Notes under the pieces: model-generated | Database searches by the model: none | What the model saw: the letters and a program-made list of their open reading frames with translations, nothing else | Told to the model about the DNA's origin: nothing | Source: Alphaproteobacteria bacterium | GTDB taxonomy: Bacteria; Myxococcota_A; UBA796; GCA-2862545 | Direction: 5' to 3' | DNA: 64,000 nt | Assembly (NCBI GenBank): GCA_020632885.1 | Contig: JACKEQ010000004.1 | Coordinates: 465,277 to 529,276, forward strand | Translations under genes and position numbers: made by a program | Shown here: one piece after another, positions 44,732 through 53,203 of the stretch | Layout of the letters: each line of letters opens with the position of its first letter | How positions within the stretch are numbered: the stretch's first letter is position 1

Positions 44732-44737
44732 TAGCAT
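44732..44737 (+). promoter_or_regulatory. -10-like element (TAGCAT)
   Basis: TAGCAT lies 23 bases before ATG 44761, with GGAGG (44752-44756) between. The 176-base spacer before the gene shows no other clear element apart from GATCGATCGA near 44590. Confidence 0.35.
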
Positions 44738-44760
44738 CCCCCACCCCAACCGGAGGCCCC

Positions 44761-45890
44761 ATGCTCACACTCGCTCTGCTCACGCCCACCGCTTCTGCCC
44801 AGTCCCTGGACGCCCGTGTCGACACCATGATCGCGGACGCCCAGGCCCGCTACGACGCGCGCTTCGGCGCCTCCCCCGCCCTGCTGGACGAGACCTACGA
44901 CGTGCGACGTCGTCCGAGCACCGTCGTGACGGCGCTCCAGGAGGTCCTCGACGACCTCCAGGCGGGCGGATGCATCGCCACAGCCACGGCGTCCGGACAC
45001 GCGGGCGGCATCTACTACGGCAAGAGCGCGGAGGGGGACGACCATGGCGGCGCCATGCTCGCGGCGAGCCTGAACGTCGCGAACGGCGTCATGGGCGGCC
45101 AGCTCTCCGACGGCGTGCGCTTCGGCACCGAGGCGAGCGCCCTCGGTGTGCACAACCGTGCCGGACAGATCTACGCCGACCGCGAGGATGGGGGCTTCCT
45201 CGCGGGCAAGTGGGTCCGGATCGCCGGTCGCCGCGGGGTGTTCCTCACGGTCACGGGCACCTGCGAGGCCCCGGTCGACCCCGCCACCATCCTGGACGGC
45301 TGGTTCGAGGGTGGGCTCGTGACCACGCCGCCCACCGAGCTCACGCTCTTCCTGTCGCCCACCTTCCCCTACTCGGGCCAGGGTCGCTCCGGATTCGACG
45401 CCCAGTGCCAGGCGGAGGCCGACGCTGCGAGCCTGGCGGGCACCTTCCGCGCCGTGATCACCGACACGACGGATCCCATCCACCCGGGTCTGCTGTCCCG
45501 CCTCACGGACGGGGTGCCCCTGTTCCGCCCGGACGGCCAGCGGATCAGCGACAGTCTCACGGACCTGATCGTGAACGACGTGGTCACGAACATCCCCAAT
45601 ATCGGTGCTGACGGCAGCCCTGCAGGCCCACCTGGGCGATCAACTCGACCAGCCAGATGGCCTCCTTCGGCGACGACCTCCCCCGCAGCGGCGCGGACTT
45701 CAGCTTGGGCTTCATCCACACGGACTGCCAGGGCTGGACGAGCCTGGATCCGGCCGCGGGCGCCCAGGGCCTCCAGAGCACCGCGTTCTTCGGTCCGGTC
45801 GGGGGCAACACCGACGGCTGGACCACCAACGGTGGGGAATGCGGAGCGCTCGGGGCCGCCGGGATCCAGATCTACTGCGTGGAGATCTGA
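44761..45890 (+). CDS. Exported hypothetical protein, DUF1554-like C-terminus (one-base frameshift)
   Basis: About 376 aa with signal peptide LLTPTASAQ. The N-terminal domain (YDARFGASPALLDETYDVRRR ... GGIYYGKS) is unassigned. The second half begins CQAEADAASLAGTFRAVITDTTDPIHP, as in DUF1554/collagen-like surface proteins, and ends AFFGPVGGNTDGWTTNGG with paired Cys. Near 45630-45635 the frame breaks: GADGSPAGPPG is followed in the next frame by AINSTSQMASFGDDL; one G missing from a GGGG run explains it. GGAGG precedes the ATG. The repaired reading frame ends at 45890. Confidence 0.75.
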
Positions 45891-45897
45891 TCTCGAT

Positions 45898-45924
45898 GGG
45901 GCTGCCGGGAGCACCGGCAGCCCC
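45898..45924. terminator. Strong GC stem-loop between convergent genes
   Basis: GGGGCTGCCGG (45898-45908) pairs perfectly with CCGGCAGCCCC (45914-45924) around GAGCA. It lies in the 44-base space between the exported protein and the convergent DksA gene. No T-run, but the 11-bp perfect stem and its place suit a two-way terminator. Confidence 0.75.
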
Positions 45925-45934
45925 GCGAGCCACC

Positions 45935-46330
45935 TCAGAAGACCTGCTTGCGCCGCTCGAGCTGCTCCGCCTCGGTCTTGCAGTCGATGCACAGGGTGGC
46001 CACGGGCCGCGCCAGCAGCCGCTTGTACGTGATGGCCGCGCCACACGACTCGCACACGCCGTACTCGCCCTCCTGGATGCGCGCGAGGGCGTGGCGGATC
46101 TTGGACATCAGGCGCCGCTCGCGGTCCGCCAGGCGCAGGGAGAAGTCGCGGTTGGACTCGCTCACCGCGAGGTCCAGCGCGTCCGCGTCCGCCGCACGCA
46201 CGTCGGTGAGATCGTGGAGCGCCTCCTTCGACTGCTTGAGCAGGCCGTTGAGCTGCTCGGAGAGCACACCGTGCAGGGTGTCGACCTCGTCGGAGGTGAG
46301 GTACTCGTCGGGCGGGAACGTGTTGGACAT
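45935..46330 (-). CDS. DksA/TraR-family zinc-finger regulator
   Basis: A 131-aa protein that likely binds RNA polymerase through its secondary channel and tunes rRNA and stress transcription with ppGpp. A coiled coil (LSEQLNGLLKQSKEALHDLTD ... ADRERRLMSKIRHAL) is followed by a four-Cys zinc motif (CESC ... CIDC in YGVCESCGAAI and LCIDCKTEAE). GGAAGG precedes ATG 46330. TAGACT at 46381-46386 (minus strand) is a good -10. Confidence 0.9.
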   Translation of the reverse strand: MSNTFPPDEYLTSDEVDTLHGVLSEQLNGLLKQSKEALHDLTDVRAADADALDLAVSESNRDFSLRLADRERRLMSKIRHALARIQEGEYGVCESCGAAITYKRLLARPVATLCIDCKTEAEQLERRKQVF

Positions 46331-46380
46331 CTGAACCTTCCGGGTCGGGACCGCGCGGGCCCGGGGCTGAACGAGCGGGC

Positions 46381-46386
46381 AGTCTA
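46381..46386 (-). promoter_or_regulatory. -10-like element (TAGACT) of dksA-type gene
   Basis: On the minus strand TAGACT follows a TTTGCGA stretch, 50 bases before the start at 46330. The leader between is GC-rich with a ribosome site at its end. Confidence 0.4.
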
Positions 46387-46497
46387 TCGCAAACGAAGAG
46401 GCCCTGCAGGACGCGCGGCAGTTTGCACCCGAGCGCCCACACGGGCAAGAGGGGGTGGCGCGTGTCGCCCGGACGCCCCGACGCGCCGGGAGGGACC

Positions 46498-47880
46498 TTG
46501 CATCAGGTGATCGCCAGCCAGGCTGTCGTGTTGCCCACGGACGACGGCGGACTCACGGTGGGGCCCGCGACCCTGCACGTGGATGGGCCCCTGCTCACCG
46601 CGGTGGAGCCGGGGGTCGCCCCCGGAGCGGACGTGCTGCCGGGCCTCCTGGCGCCCGCCTTCGTGAACGCCCACACCCACCTGTCGATGTCGGCCTTCCG
46701 CGGCATCGGCGGGCTCGCCGCCATGCGCGGCAACGTCGTGGAGGACCTCTACTACCGGCTCGAGAGCAGCCTGACGGCCGAGGAGGTCTCGGCGTTCTCG
46801 CGGATGGCGATCGGCGAGAGCCTGCTGGCCGGCGTGGGTACCGTCTGGGACCACTACTACTTCGGGCGCGCCGTGGCCGACGCGTGCGCCGCGAGTGGCA
46901 TCACGGCCGTGGTGGCCCCCACCCTGCAGGATCTCTCGGGCCCCGGGGTGCGCATGCTCGACGCGCAGCTCGACGCGACCCTCGAGATCGCGGCGGACGC
47001 CGGGCTGCGCGAGGCCGGGGTGGTCGCGGCCCTCGGGCCCCACGCCACGGACACCGTGAGCGCGGACCTCTGGCGGCGGGTGGCGGACGTCGCAGCCACC
47101 CACGCGCTCCCCCTCCACCTGCACGCCGCCCAGTCCATCGAGGAGTACGACCGGGCCCGCGAGCGCCACGGCACCACGCCCATCCGCTGGCTGCGCGGCG
47201 AGGGCTGGCTCGACGCGGCCCCCTCCGCCCTGCTCGTCCACGCCCTGTACGCCGACCGGGCCGACCTGGAGGGCCTCGATCCGGCCCGCGTCGCGCTCGG
47301 CTTCTGCCCCGCGAGCCAGATCCAGTACTGCTTCCCGGCCTACACGCGGGGGTGGCGGGCGCTCGGCCAGCGGGTGGTGATCGGGACCGACTGCGGCGCG
47401 TGCAACGACGGCATGAACGTGCAGCAGGAGCTCCGCATGACCGCGAGCGGCCCCCTGTTCGGGGTGGTCGCGGACCCCGCGTTCACGGACTTCTGGCGTG
47501 GGGATGCCGCCGCCGCCCAGCGCGTCTCCGCCCGCCGCACGGCGCTGCTCGCGGAGTCCGAGGTCACCCCCGCAGAGCTCCTGCAGATGGTCCTGGAGCG
47601 ACCCGGCACCCTGCACCCGGGCCTGCCCGTGGGCGCGATCCGCCCGGGTTACCGGGCGAACCTCGTGCTCTACGACCTCGAGCACCCGTGCTTCTGGCCG
47701 GGCTCCGATCCGCTCCGGGCGCTCGCGCTGCAGGACGTGGCGCCGGCCATCCGCCGGATGATGCTGAGCGGGGCCTGGATGTCCGACCACGGGGAGCACC
47801 AGCGGGCGGTGCTCACCTCGGACTGGCTCGCCGACGCGCGGAGCGTGGCGCGGGCCCACCTCGCGCGCTTCCTGGACTGA
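46498..47880 (+). CDS. Amidohydrolase-family metalloenzyme (SsnA/deaminase-like)
   Basis: A 460-aa cytosolic metal-dependent hydrolase or deaminase. Metal ligands are in NAHTHLSM and LHLHAAQS; further motifs are LVHALYAD, FCPASQIQYCF and GTDCGACNDGMNVQQEL, and the C-terminal beta-sandwich has GAIRPGYRANLVLYDLEHP. This resembles guanine deaminase, TrzA and SsnA relatives; the substrate is not resolved. The TTG start has GGAGGG four bases upstream; GTG at 46507 is an alternative. It converges with the FHA gene with three bases between. Confidence 0.87.
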   Translation: MHQVIASQAVVLPTDDGGLTVGPATLHVDGPLLTAVEPGVAPGADVLPGLLAPAFVNAHTHLSMSAFRGIGGLAAMRGNVVEDLYYRLESSLTAEEVSAFSRMAIGESLLAGVGTVWDHYYFGRAVADACAASGITAVVAPTLQDLSGPGVRMLDAQLDATLEIAADAGLREAGVVAALGPHATDTVSADLWRRVADVAATHALPLHLHAAQSIEEYDRARERHGTTPIRWLRGEGWLDAAPSALLVHALYADRADLEGLDPARVALGFCPASQIQYCFPAYTRGWRALGQRVVIGTDCGACNDGMNVQQELRMTASGPLFGVVADPAFTDFWRGDAAAAQRVSARRTALLAESEVTPAELLQMVLERPGTLHPGLPVGAIRPGYRANLVLYDLEHPCFWPGSDPLRALALQDVAPAIRRMMLSGAWMSDHGEHQRAVLTSDWLADARSVARAHLARFLD

Positions 47881-47883
47881 CCC

Positions 47884-49506
47884 TCAGTCGAGGCGGCCGT
47901 ACTCGACGAACGCCTTGAGGATGGCGCACTGGGTGAGCTCCGGCAGCTTCCCGAGGTGCTCGGGCGGGTTGCCGATGAGCTCTTTGTCGAGCGTCGCGCT
48001 GCAGCGCGTGACGACCGCGCGGGCCATGATGTTCGCGGAGTACTTGGTGGCGAAGTCCAGCCGCTTGGACGTCACGCCCGGCTGGTTCCCGAGGAAGCTC
48101 GACGCTGAGGCGGACGTCTGGAAGCTCAGGTCGCGGTACACCGTGAAGTCCATCGCGGCGAGCTTGAAGAGCCGCAGCGTGAGCCAGTTGGCGGCGTTCT
48201 CGTCGGGCAGCCCGCGCACACTCGGACCGAGCTCGCGGTTGAAGGCGCGCACGAGCGCCCCGATGTCGGTACGGTCGTCCGTGCCCTCCGTGCTGATGCA
48301 CTGGCGCCCGCCCGCGAGCGACACCCCACCCTCGAGGATGGTGGTGCCCGCGAACGACATCGGCTCCTGCCCGGCCCGCTCCACGGTCTTGGCGAGCGCC
48401 TCCTGCTTCTCGGCGATGTTCTTGCTGATCGCGACCGTCTCGGTGACCAGCGCGTCCACCTGGACGTTCTCGAGGCCGAGGTTCTTGGCCTGCCTGTAGG
48501 TGAGGGCGAGCGGCCCGCGCGCACAGACCTCGTTGCCCTCGCTGTCCTCGATGGCCCGCCACTCGCGCGACGTGGTGTTCGTGGGCCAGGCGGCCGCGTA
48601 GGCCAGCGTGTTCACGAGGCCGTCGGTGTTGTTCCGTGCCAGCCCGCTCCGGAACTGCGCCAGCTTGGAGTCGCCCCGCTTGTAGTGGACCTCGTAGGAC
48701 ATCCGGTTCTGGAACGTGGCGTCGAGGGCGCGCGCGTAGGCCTGGTAGAGCTCGCGATCGCCGCGCAGCGCGCTGGTCCAGTCGTTGGCCGCCAGGATGG
48801 ACTGGGTGACGCCCGGCACGCTCGCGCGGTCCTCGCCCAACTGGACACCGTCGCGCTGATCCTTGCACTCCTGCCACTTGCTCGCGTAGTCGTTGGCCGA
48901 GCTGTTGAGCGAGAACGCCGAGCACGTGGCGCCCGTGGCGAAGAACCACCCGCTCACCATCATGATCCCGGCCACGATGTACATCGGGCTGAAGATCTGA
49001 CCGGTGATGATGAACCGGTAGGCGTACATCGCCGAGTTGCCGAGGCGGGTCGTGAACACCTTGGCGAAGCCGCGGCGCTTGACCTCCTCGAGGAGCCCAC
49101 GGCTCGTGGGCATGCGCTTCATGGCGCGCTCGGCGAACCCGGAGCCCGCCTGCTCGCGGTCGCGCTTGAGGGCCTCGGAGTGGATGTAGAACCGGAAGCC
49201 CTCGGGCGTGACGAGCGAGAAGCCGTCGCCGATGTTCACCGCCATCGGCGTGGAGATCTGCTTGGGCTGGTTCTTGCCCTGGCGCCAGATGAACACCGTG
49301 GCCGTGCGGTCCACCGGCGCCACGATGTAGCTGGTCTCGTTCTGCTGGAGCACCCGGACGTGCTGGGCGAGCACCCCGACGTCCGAGGGAAGCGAGATGT
49401 CGTTGTTGGCGGGATCGGACCCGAGCCGGATCTCGCCGCCGCGGAAAGGCCCGTACTTCGTTCCGCCGAACTCGGGAGCCAGCTGCAGGAAGGTCGCGGA
49501 CTGCAT
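47884..49506 (-). CDS. FHA-domain membrane protein
   Basis: A 540-aa protein. Residues about 1-105 form a forkhead-associated-like fold (GGEIRLGSDPANNDISLP, then a QHVRVL strand and NIGDGFSLVTPEGFRFYI) that may bind phosphothreonine or be a degenerate reader. One membrane segment (about 165-190, FSPMYIVAGIMMVSGWFFA) leads to a long extracytoplasmic domain with several Cys and no known family. TACGCT lies six bases before the ATG without a ribosome site. It is divergent from an FHA-like membrane gene and its VWA partner. Confidence 0.75.
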   Translation of the reverse strand: MQSATFLQLAPEFGGTKYGPFRGGEIRLGSDPANNDISLPSDVGVLAQHVRVLQQNETSYIVAPVDRTATVFIWRQGKNQPKQISTPMAVNIGDGFSLVTPEGFRFYIHSEALKRDREQAGSGFAERAMKRMPTSRGLLEEVKRRGFAKVFTTRLGNSAMYAYRFIITGQIFSPMYIVAGIMMVSGWFFATGATCSAFSLNSSANDYASKWQECKDQRDGVQLGEDRASVPGVTQSILAANDWTSALRGDRELYQAYARALDATFQNRMSYEVHYKRGDSKLAQFRSGLARNNTDGLVNTLAYAAAWPTNTTSREWRAIEDSEGNEVCARGPLALTYRQAKNLGLENVQVDALVTETVAISKNIAEKQEALAKTVERAGQEPMSFAGTTILEGGVSLAGGRQCISTEGTDDRTDIGALVRAFNRELGPSVRGLPDENAANWLTLRLFKLAAMDFTVYRDLSFQTSASASSFLGNQPGVTSKRLDFATKYSANIMARAVVTRCSATLDKELIGNPPEHLGKLPELTQCAILKAFVEYGRLD

Positions 49507-49545
49507 GGGTTCAGCGTAGCACGAACCACGCGGTATGATGGGACC
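49507..49545. promoter_or_regulatory. Divergent leaderless-type promoters of the FHA module
   Basis: TACGCT (49513-49518, minus strand) ends six bases before ATG 49506, and TATGAT (49534-49539, plus strand) ends six bases before GTG 49546. Neither gene has a ribosome site. The mirrored spacing suggests paired leaderless messages. Confidence 0.6.
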
Positions 49546-50649
49546 GTGAACATCTTCCTGATCCCGTACACGGCCTGGCGCCACCTCGCGGTCGCCCTCT
49601 TCGTCGGAGGCGCGACCACCCTCGCCTGGTGGCTGGTGCTGACGTGGATCCTGGTCGTCGGGCCCGTCGTGCACGGCACGTTCCTGTACTGGAGCCAGTC
49701 CTTCGAGGGGCTCGCCTTCCTCGTGGCGATCGCCGGCTCGGCCGCCGGAGCGAGCCTGCTCGCCGAGGGGAGCCTGCGCCGCCGCGAGCTCCGCTGGCGC
49801 CTCGGGTGGACCGTGCTGGCCGCAGTCGTCGCGGGCGGGTTCACCACGCTCTTCTTCTTCCTGACGCGCAACCTCTCCGCGTGGCTGCCGACGGTCACCC
49901 ACGCGCACCTGTTGGAGGATCCCAGCATCGTCACCCTGCGCTACACGATCGCCACGTGGAGCAGCGCCGGGGTCGCGAGCGGGCTCGGGGCCTGGGTCGC
50001 ACGCAAGGGGCAGCGGTTCGTCTCGCGCACGTTCGGCGTGGGGGTCGACATCACGGGGCGCCCGCGGGCCACCCTGTGGTCCGAGCGCTTCACCACGCTC
50101 TTCCACCATGTGGGGGCCGGGGCGTCGGGCGGCCTGCTGGCGGCCTGCATCTGGCACGCGTTCGGGCACTACCCTGCCCTCGGCGGCGACCTCTACACCG
50201 GCGCGGCGCTGGGGTCGTTGGTCTGGGGATTCACGCATGGGCTGCTCGCCTGGCCCATCCCGGACGACCTCTACGCAGGCTGGATCCGCGTGCTGTCGGC
50301 CGAGCGCTACGGGCTGCGCGTGCCCATCGACCACGAGGACGGCTCGCCCGCCGAGCGTTTCGTGGGCCACTTCCCCCGCGGGCTGGACCTGTACGCGCCC
50401 GCGGAGCACGGCGTGTCCGAGCTCCACACCTCGTTCGTGGTGGACCAGGACCACAACTACCGGGTGCGTGGCCTCACCATCATGCCCACCACGCTCAAGC
50501 GGCTCGGGGAGGCCGTGCGCCTCGACTACGACCCCATGCGGCCGGCCCCGCTCGAGTCGGACCTGAAGATGGGCGACCGGATCCTGATGGGCTCGGGCGA
50601 CGCGGTGAGCGAGGTGGAGTTCATCCTGCTGCCCAAGGAGGAGATGTGA
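49546..50649 (+). CDS. Polytopic membrane protein with C-terminal FHA-like domain
   Basis: A 367-aa protein. About 240 residues hold six or seven hydrophobic segments. The tail from about residue 265 reads ERFVGHFPRGLDLYAPAEHGVSELHTSFVV (FHA-like G ... S-x-x-H pattern), then YRVRGLTIMPTTLKRL and LKMGDRILMGSG, matching an FHA beta-sandwich. The GTG start is leaderless-like. The stop overlaps the next GTG. It forms a three-gene module with the divergent FHA gene and the VWA gene. Confidence 0.72.
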   Translation: MNIFLIPYTAWRHLAVALFVGGATTLAWWLVLTWILVVGPVVHGTFLYWSQSFEGLAFLVAIAGSAAGASLLAEGSLRRRELRWRLGWTVLAAVVAGGFTTLFFFLTRNLSAWLPTVTHAHLLEDPSIVTLRYTIATWSSAGVASGLGAWVARKGQRFVSRTFGVGVDITGRPRATLWSERFTTLFHHVGAGASGGLLAACIWHAFGHYPALGGDLYTGAALGSLVWGFTHGLLAWPIPDDLYAGWIRVLSAERYGLRVPIDHEDGSPAERFVGHFPRGLDLYAPAEHGVSELHTSFVVDQDHNYRVRGLTIMPTTLKRLGEAVRLDYDPMRPAPLESDLKMGDRILMGSGDAVSEVEFILLPKEEM

Positions 50650-52073
50650 GGCGGATGGCCGCCCTGTGGGTCGTCCTGGGCGGGCTCTGGTCCTGCCAGA
50701 CCTCCGAGTACCCCGCGCCGGTCCTCGGGAGCACCTACCGCATCGAGGAGGATCGGAAGGACGAGCAGTCCGAGATGATCATCGACATCCTCACCACCGA
50801 CTACGAGTGCGCGAACGCCCAGATCGACGAGCTGGACCTCTGCCGCCCCAAGGTGGACCGGGCGAACGCGGAGGTCCACGTGTCCTTCGTGCTGCGCGAC
50901 CCCACCTCGCTCCAGACCGTCCCCGTCGCCCTCTCGGCCGATCAGGTGGAGGTGGAGCACGCTCGCTCGCCCCAGGCGAACATGGAGCTCATCCCGCACA
51001 ACCCGCGGAGCGCCGGCCAGCTCTTCATCGTCGTGATCGACGGCTCGTCGTCGATGAACCTGATCGACGGGAACGGCACGGCACGCCGGATCGACCGCGT
51101 GAAGCAGGCCCTCCGGAGCCAGAAGGTGCTCGACGCCTTCTACCCGCCCGGCGACACCAGCACGGCGGTGGTGCTGATGATGTTCACCGACCAACTCCGC
51201 CCCCTCGACGGCGAGACCGTGAAGGTCATCCGGGCGAAGAAGGAGTACCTGCGCCAGATCGACGAGTACCTCGAGCCGCGCGGCGGCTTCACGCACCTCT
51301 ACGGCGCGGTGCGGGAGAGCACCACGAAGCTCCTGCGGGAGCCCGAGGTGGCCGAGTTCCTGGGAGCCCGCGCGGCCCAGGCCACCACCATCGTGCTGAC
51401 CGACGGCTTCAACAACCAGGAGGCCTCGGACACGTGCGGCGACAACGTGCTCCGGCTCACCAAGACCCTGGAGGTGGTGCGCCAGGCGCGGGCGAAGAAC
51501 AGCACGGTGAAGCCCATCCTCTACATGGTGGGCCTGGGGTCCAAGTACCGGAACGGCGAGAAGCCCGAGAGCACCACCGTGACGCCGAGCCGCGCGAACC
51601 TCTGCGGGAAGTACGCGGACGACCGCATCGACGGCCTCCTCGAGAACCAGGGCATCGACCACGTCAGCCTCTCGTGGCTCGCGGAGGCGGGCGGCGGGAA
51701 GAGCTACGTGAAGAAGAAGTCCAAGGACCTCGCCAAGGTGTTCGCGGACGCGGCCGCCAAGCGGTACCAGTGGTTCGAGCTCCGCTACCGGGTCATCGAC
51801 CCCATGTGGCACCGCCAGAGCTTCGAGACCCGCGTCGAGCTCCGGCAGTCCTACCGGGCCGGCACGACGGTGACCTTCCTCCCGAACCCGTGGATCGACG
51901 GCCCCACCGCGAGCGTGCCGCCCGGGGGCCGGTGGATGCAGCTCACGCCCATCCGGCACGCCTTCACGCTGCTGATGCCGATCCTCGGAGCCCTCGTGTT
52001 CCTGAGCTTCGTGGGTGCGGCGTTCTTCAACGCCACCCGCGCGGTCTTCCGCCGCGCGCGCCCCAGGAAGTAG
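50646..52073 (+). CDS. VWA-domain lipoprotein with C-terminal membrane segment
   Basis: A 475-aa protein. GTG at 50646 (AAGGAGG just upstream, GTGA overlap) gives a signal with WSC as a possible lipobox. The von Willebrand factor A domain (about 115-335) has a full metal-ion site: DGSSS, FTDQL and LTDGFNN. The C-terminus has one hydrophobic segment (AFTLLMPILGALVFLSFVGAAFF) and a basic end. VWA domains bind partners through Mg2+, as in assembly or chelatase-like systems. ATG at 50655 is an alternative start. Confidence 0.82.
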   Translation: MRRMAALWVVLGGLWSCQTSEYPAPVLGSTYRIEEDRKDEQSEMIIDILTTDYECANAQIDELDLCRPKVDRANAEVHVSFVLRDPTSLQTVPVALSADQVEVEHARSPQANMELIPHNPRSAGQLFIVVIDGSSSMNLIDGNGTARRIDRVKQALRSQKVLDAFYPPGDTSTAVVLMMFTDQLRPLDGETVKVIRAKKEYLRQIDEYLEPRGGFTHLYGAVRESTTKLLREPEVAEFLGARAAQATTIVLTDGFNNQEASDTCGDNVLRLTKTLEVVRQARAKNSTVKPILYMVGLGSKYRNGEKPESTTVTPSRANLCGKYADDRIDGLLENQGIDHVSLSWLAEAGGGKSYVKKKSKDLAKVFADAAAKRYQWFELRYRVIDPMWHRQSFETRVELRQSYRAGTTVTFLPNPWIDGPTASVPPGGRWMQLTPIRHAFTLLMPILGALVFLSFVGAAFFNATRAVFRRARPRK

Positions 52074-52076
52074 GCG

Positions 52077-52919
52077 TCAGCCCTTGTGGAGCCCGCGGTT
52101 CTTGAGCTCGCGGGTGGACGCGAACACCGCGCCGGGGCTCGACACGTCGCCGCCGAGCTCGGCGACACGTGCGACCAGCGCGGGGGCACCCGGCCGCAGG
52201 AACGGGTTGGTGGCGCGCTCGAGGGCGATGGTGGACGGCACGGTGGCGCGGCCCTCGGCCCGCACGGCCCGATCGCGGGCGACACGCTCGGTCAGCGCGT
52301 CGCTGCCGGGCTCGATGAAGGTCGCGAACGCGAGGTTGTCGAGGGTGTACTCGTGGGCGCAGAACACCAGGGTGGAGGGCGGGAGGGACGCCAGCCGCAG
52401 CAACGAGGCGTACATCTTCGCGGGCGGGCCGTCGAAGAGGTAGCCGCAGCCTCCCGCGAACAGGGTGTCTCCGCAGAGCACGGCCCCGTCGAGCACGTAC
52501 GAGACGTGCCCGTCGATGTGTCCCTCCGTGAGCCAGACGTCCGCGACGACCTCCCCGACCCGCGCCGTGTCGCCGTCGTCCACCGGGTGTGTGAGCCCGG
52601 GGACGTCGGCCGCCTTCCGGGCCGGACCGAACACCGCCATCCCCGCGAGCAGCCCGCGCTTCCCGAGGTCCTGGTTGATGCCGATGTGGTCCCAGTGGGT
52701 GTGGGTGTTCCAGACGGTCGTGAGCCGGGCGCCGATGCGCTCGCAGAGCTCCAGCACCCCGGAGGCGTCGGGGGGACCGTCGACCACGGCGGCCTCGCGG
52801 GTGGTCGTGCACACCACGACCCACACGAGGTTGTCCTTGGCGACCGGCACCATGTGGACCTCCGCACGCCCGTCCAGGAGCGTCCAGGGGCCGTCGATCG
52901 CGGTGACGTCGTGCTGCAT
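52077..52919 (-). CDS. gloB: Hydroxyacylglutathione hydrolase-like metallo-beta-lactamase-fold enzyme
   Basis: Glyoxalase II-type thioester hydrolase, 280 aa. The binuclear metal site is HTHWDH (73-78), GHIDGHVSYVL, GDTLFAGGCG and CAHEYTLDN. The substrate-binding NPFLR occurs near the end. It detoxifies S-lactoylglutathione or a related thiol ester. It follows slyX after seven bases, in the same direction. Confidence 0.9.
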   Translation of the reverse strand: MQHDVTAIDGPWTLLDGRAEVHMVPVAKDNLVWVVVCTTTREAAVVDGPPDASGVLELCERIGARLTTVWNTHTHWDHIGINQDLGKRGLLAGMAVFGPARKAADVPGLTHPVDDGDTARVGEVVADVWLTEGHIDGHVSYVLDGAVLCGDTLFAGGCGYLFDGPPAKMYASLLRLASLPPSTLVFCAHEYTLDNLAFATFIEPGSDALTERVARDRAVRAEGRATVPSTIALERATNPFLRPGAPALVARVAELGGDVSSPGAVFASTRELKNRGLHKG

Positions 52920-52926
52920 GGGTACC

Positions 52927-53118
52927 TCAGTAGTGCGGGGGCTTCTCGTCGATCGGGGACGCCTGCAGGGCGGTCTGCTCGGCCACGACCTCCTGGAGGC
53001 GGCGCTCCAGCATCTCGACGCGGTCCATCATCTTGCGGAGCTCCTCGTCGAGCTGCGCGATCGTGTGCTCCTGGTAGGCGACCTTCACCTCCAGCTCCAT
53101 CAACCGGTCCTCGCTCAA
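52927..53118 (-). CDS. slyX: SlyX-family coiled-coil protein
   Basis: A 63-aa protein. The coiled coil LMELEVKVAYQEHTIAQLDEELRKMMDRVEMLERRL ends in SPIDEKPPHY, the SlyX signature. The function is not known in any species. The TTG start has GGAGGG five bases upstream. It is divergent from the helicase gene and leads gloB. Confidence 0.85.
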   Translation of the reverse strand: MSEDRLMELEVKVAYQEHTIAQLDEELRKMMDRVEMLERRLQEVVAEQTALQASPIDEKPPHY

Positions 53119-53144
53119 GGGTCCCTCCAGCGTCGACGTGCCCC

Positions 53145-53174
53145 CGGGCGAGCGTTAATCGATCGGTTCGCCCG
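53145..53174. promoter_or_regulatory. Inverted repeat in divergent slyX-helicase spacer
   Basis: CGGGCGA (53145-53151) and TCGCCCG (53168-53174) are a perfect 7-bp inverted repeat around an AT-richer loop gcgttaatcgatcggt. It may be an operator or a leader hairpin of the helicase gene. TTAATC within is a -10 candidate. Confidence 0.4.
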
Positions 53175-53203
53175 CGGCCCGGACCCGCCGCGAAGGAGGG
53201 GCA

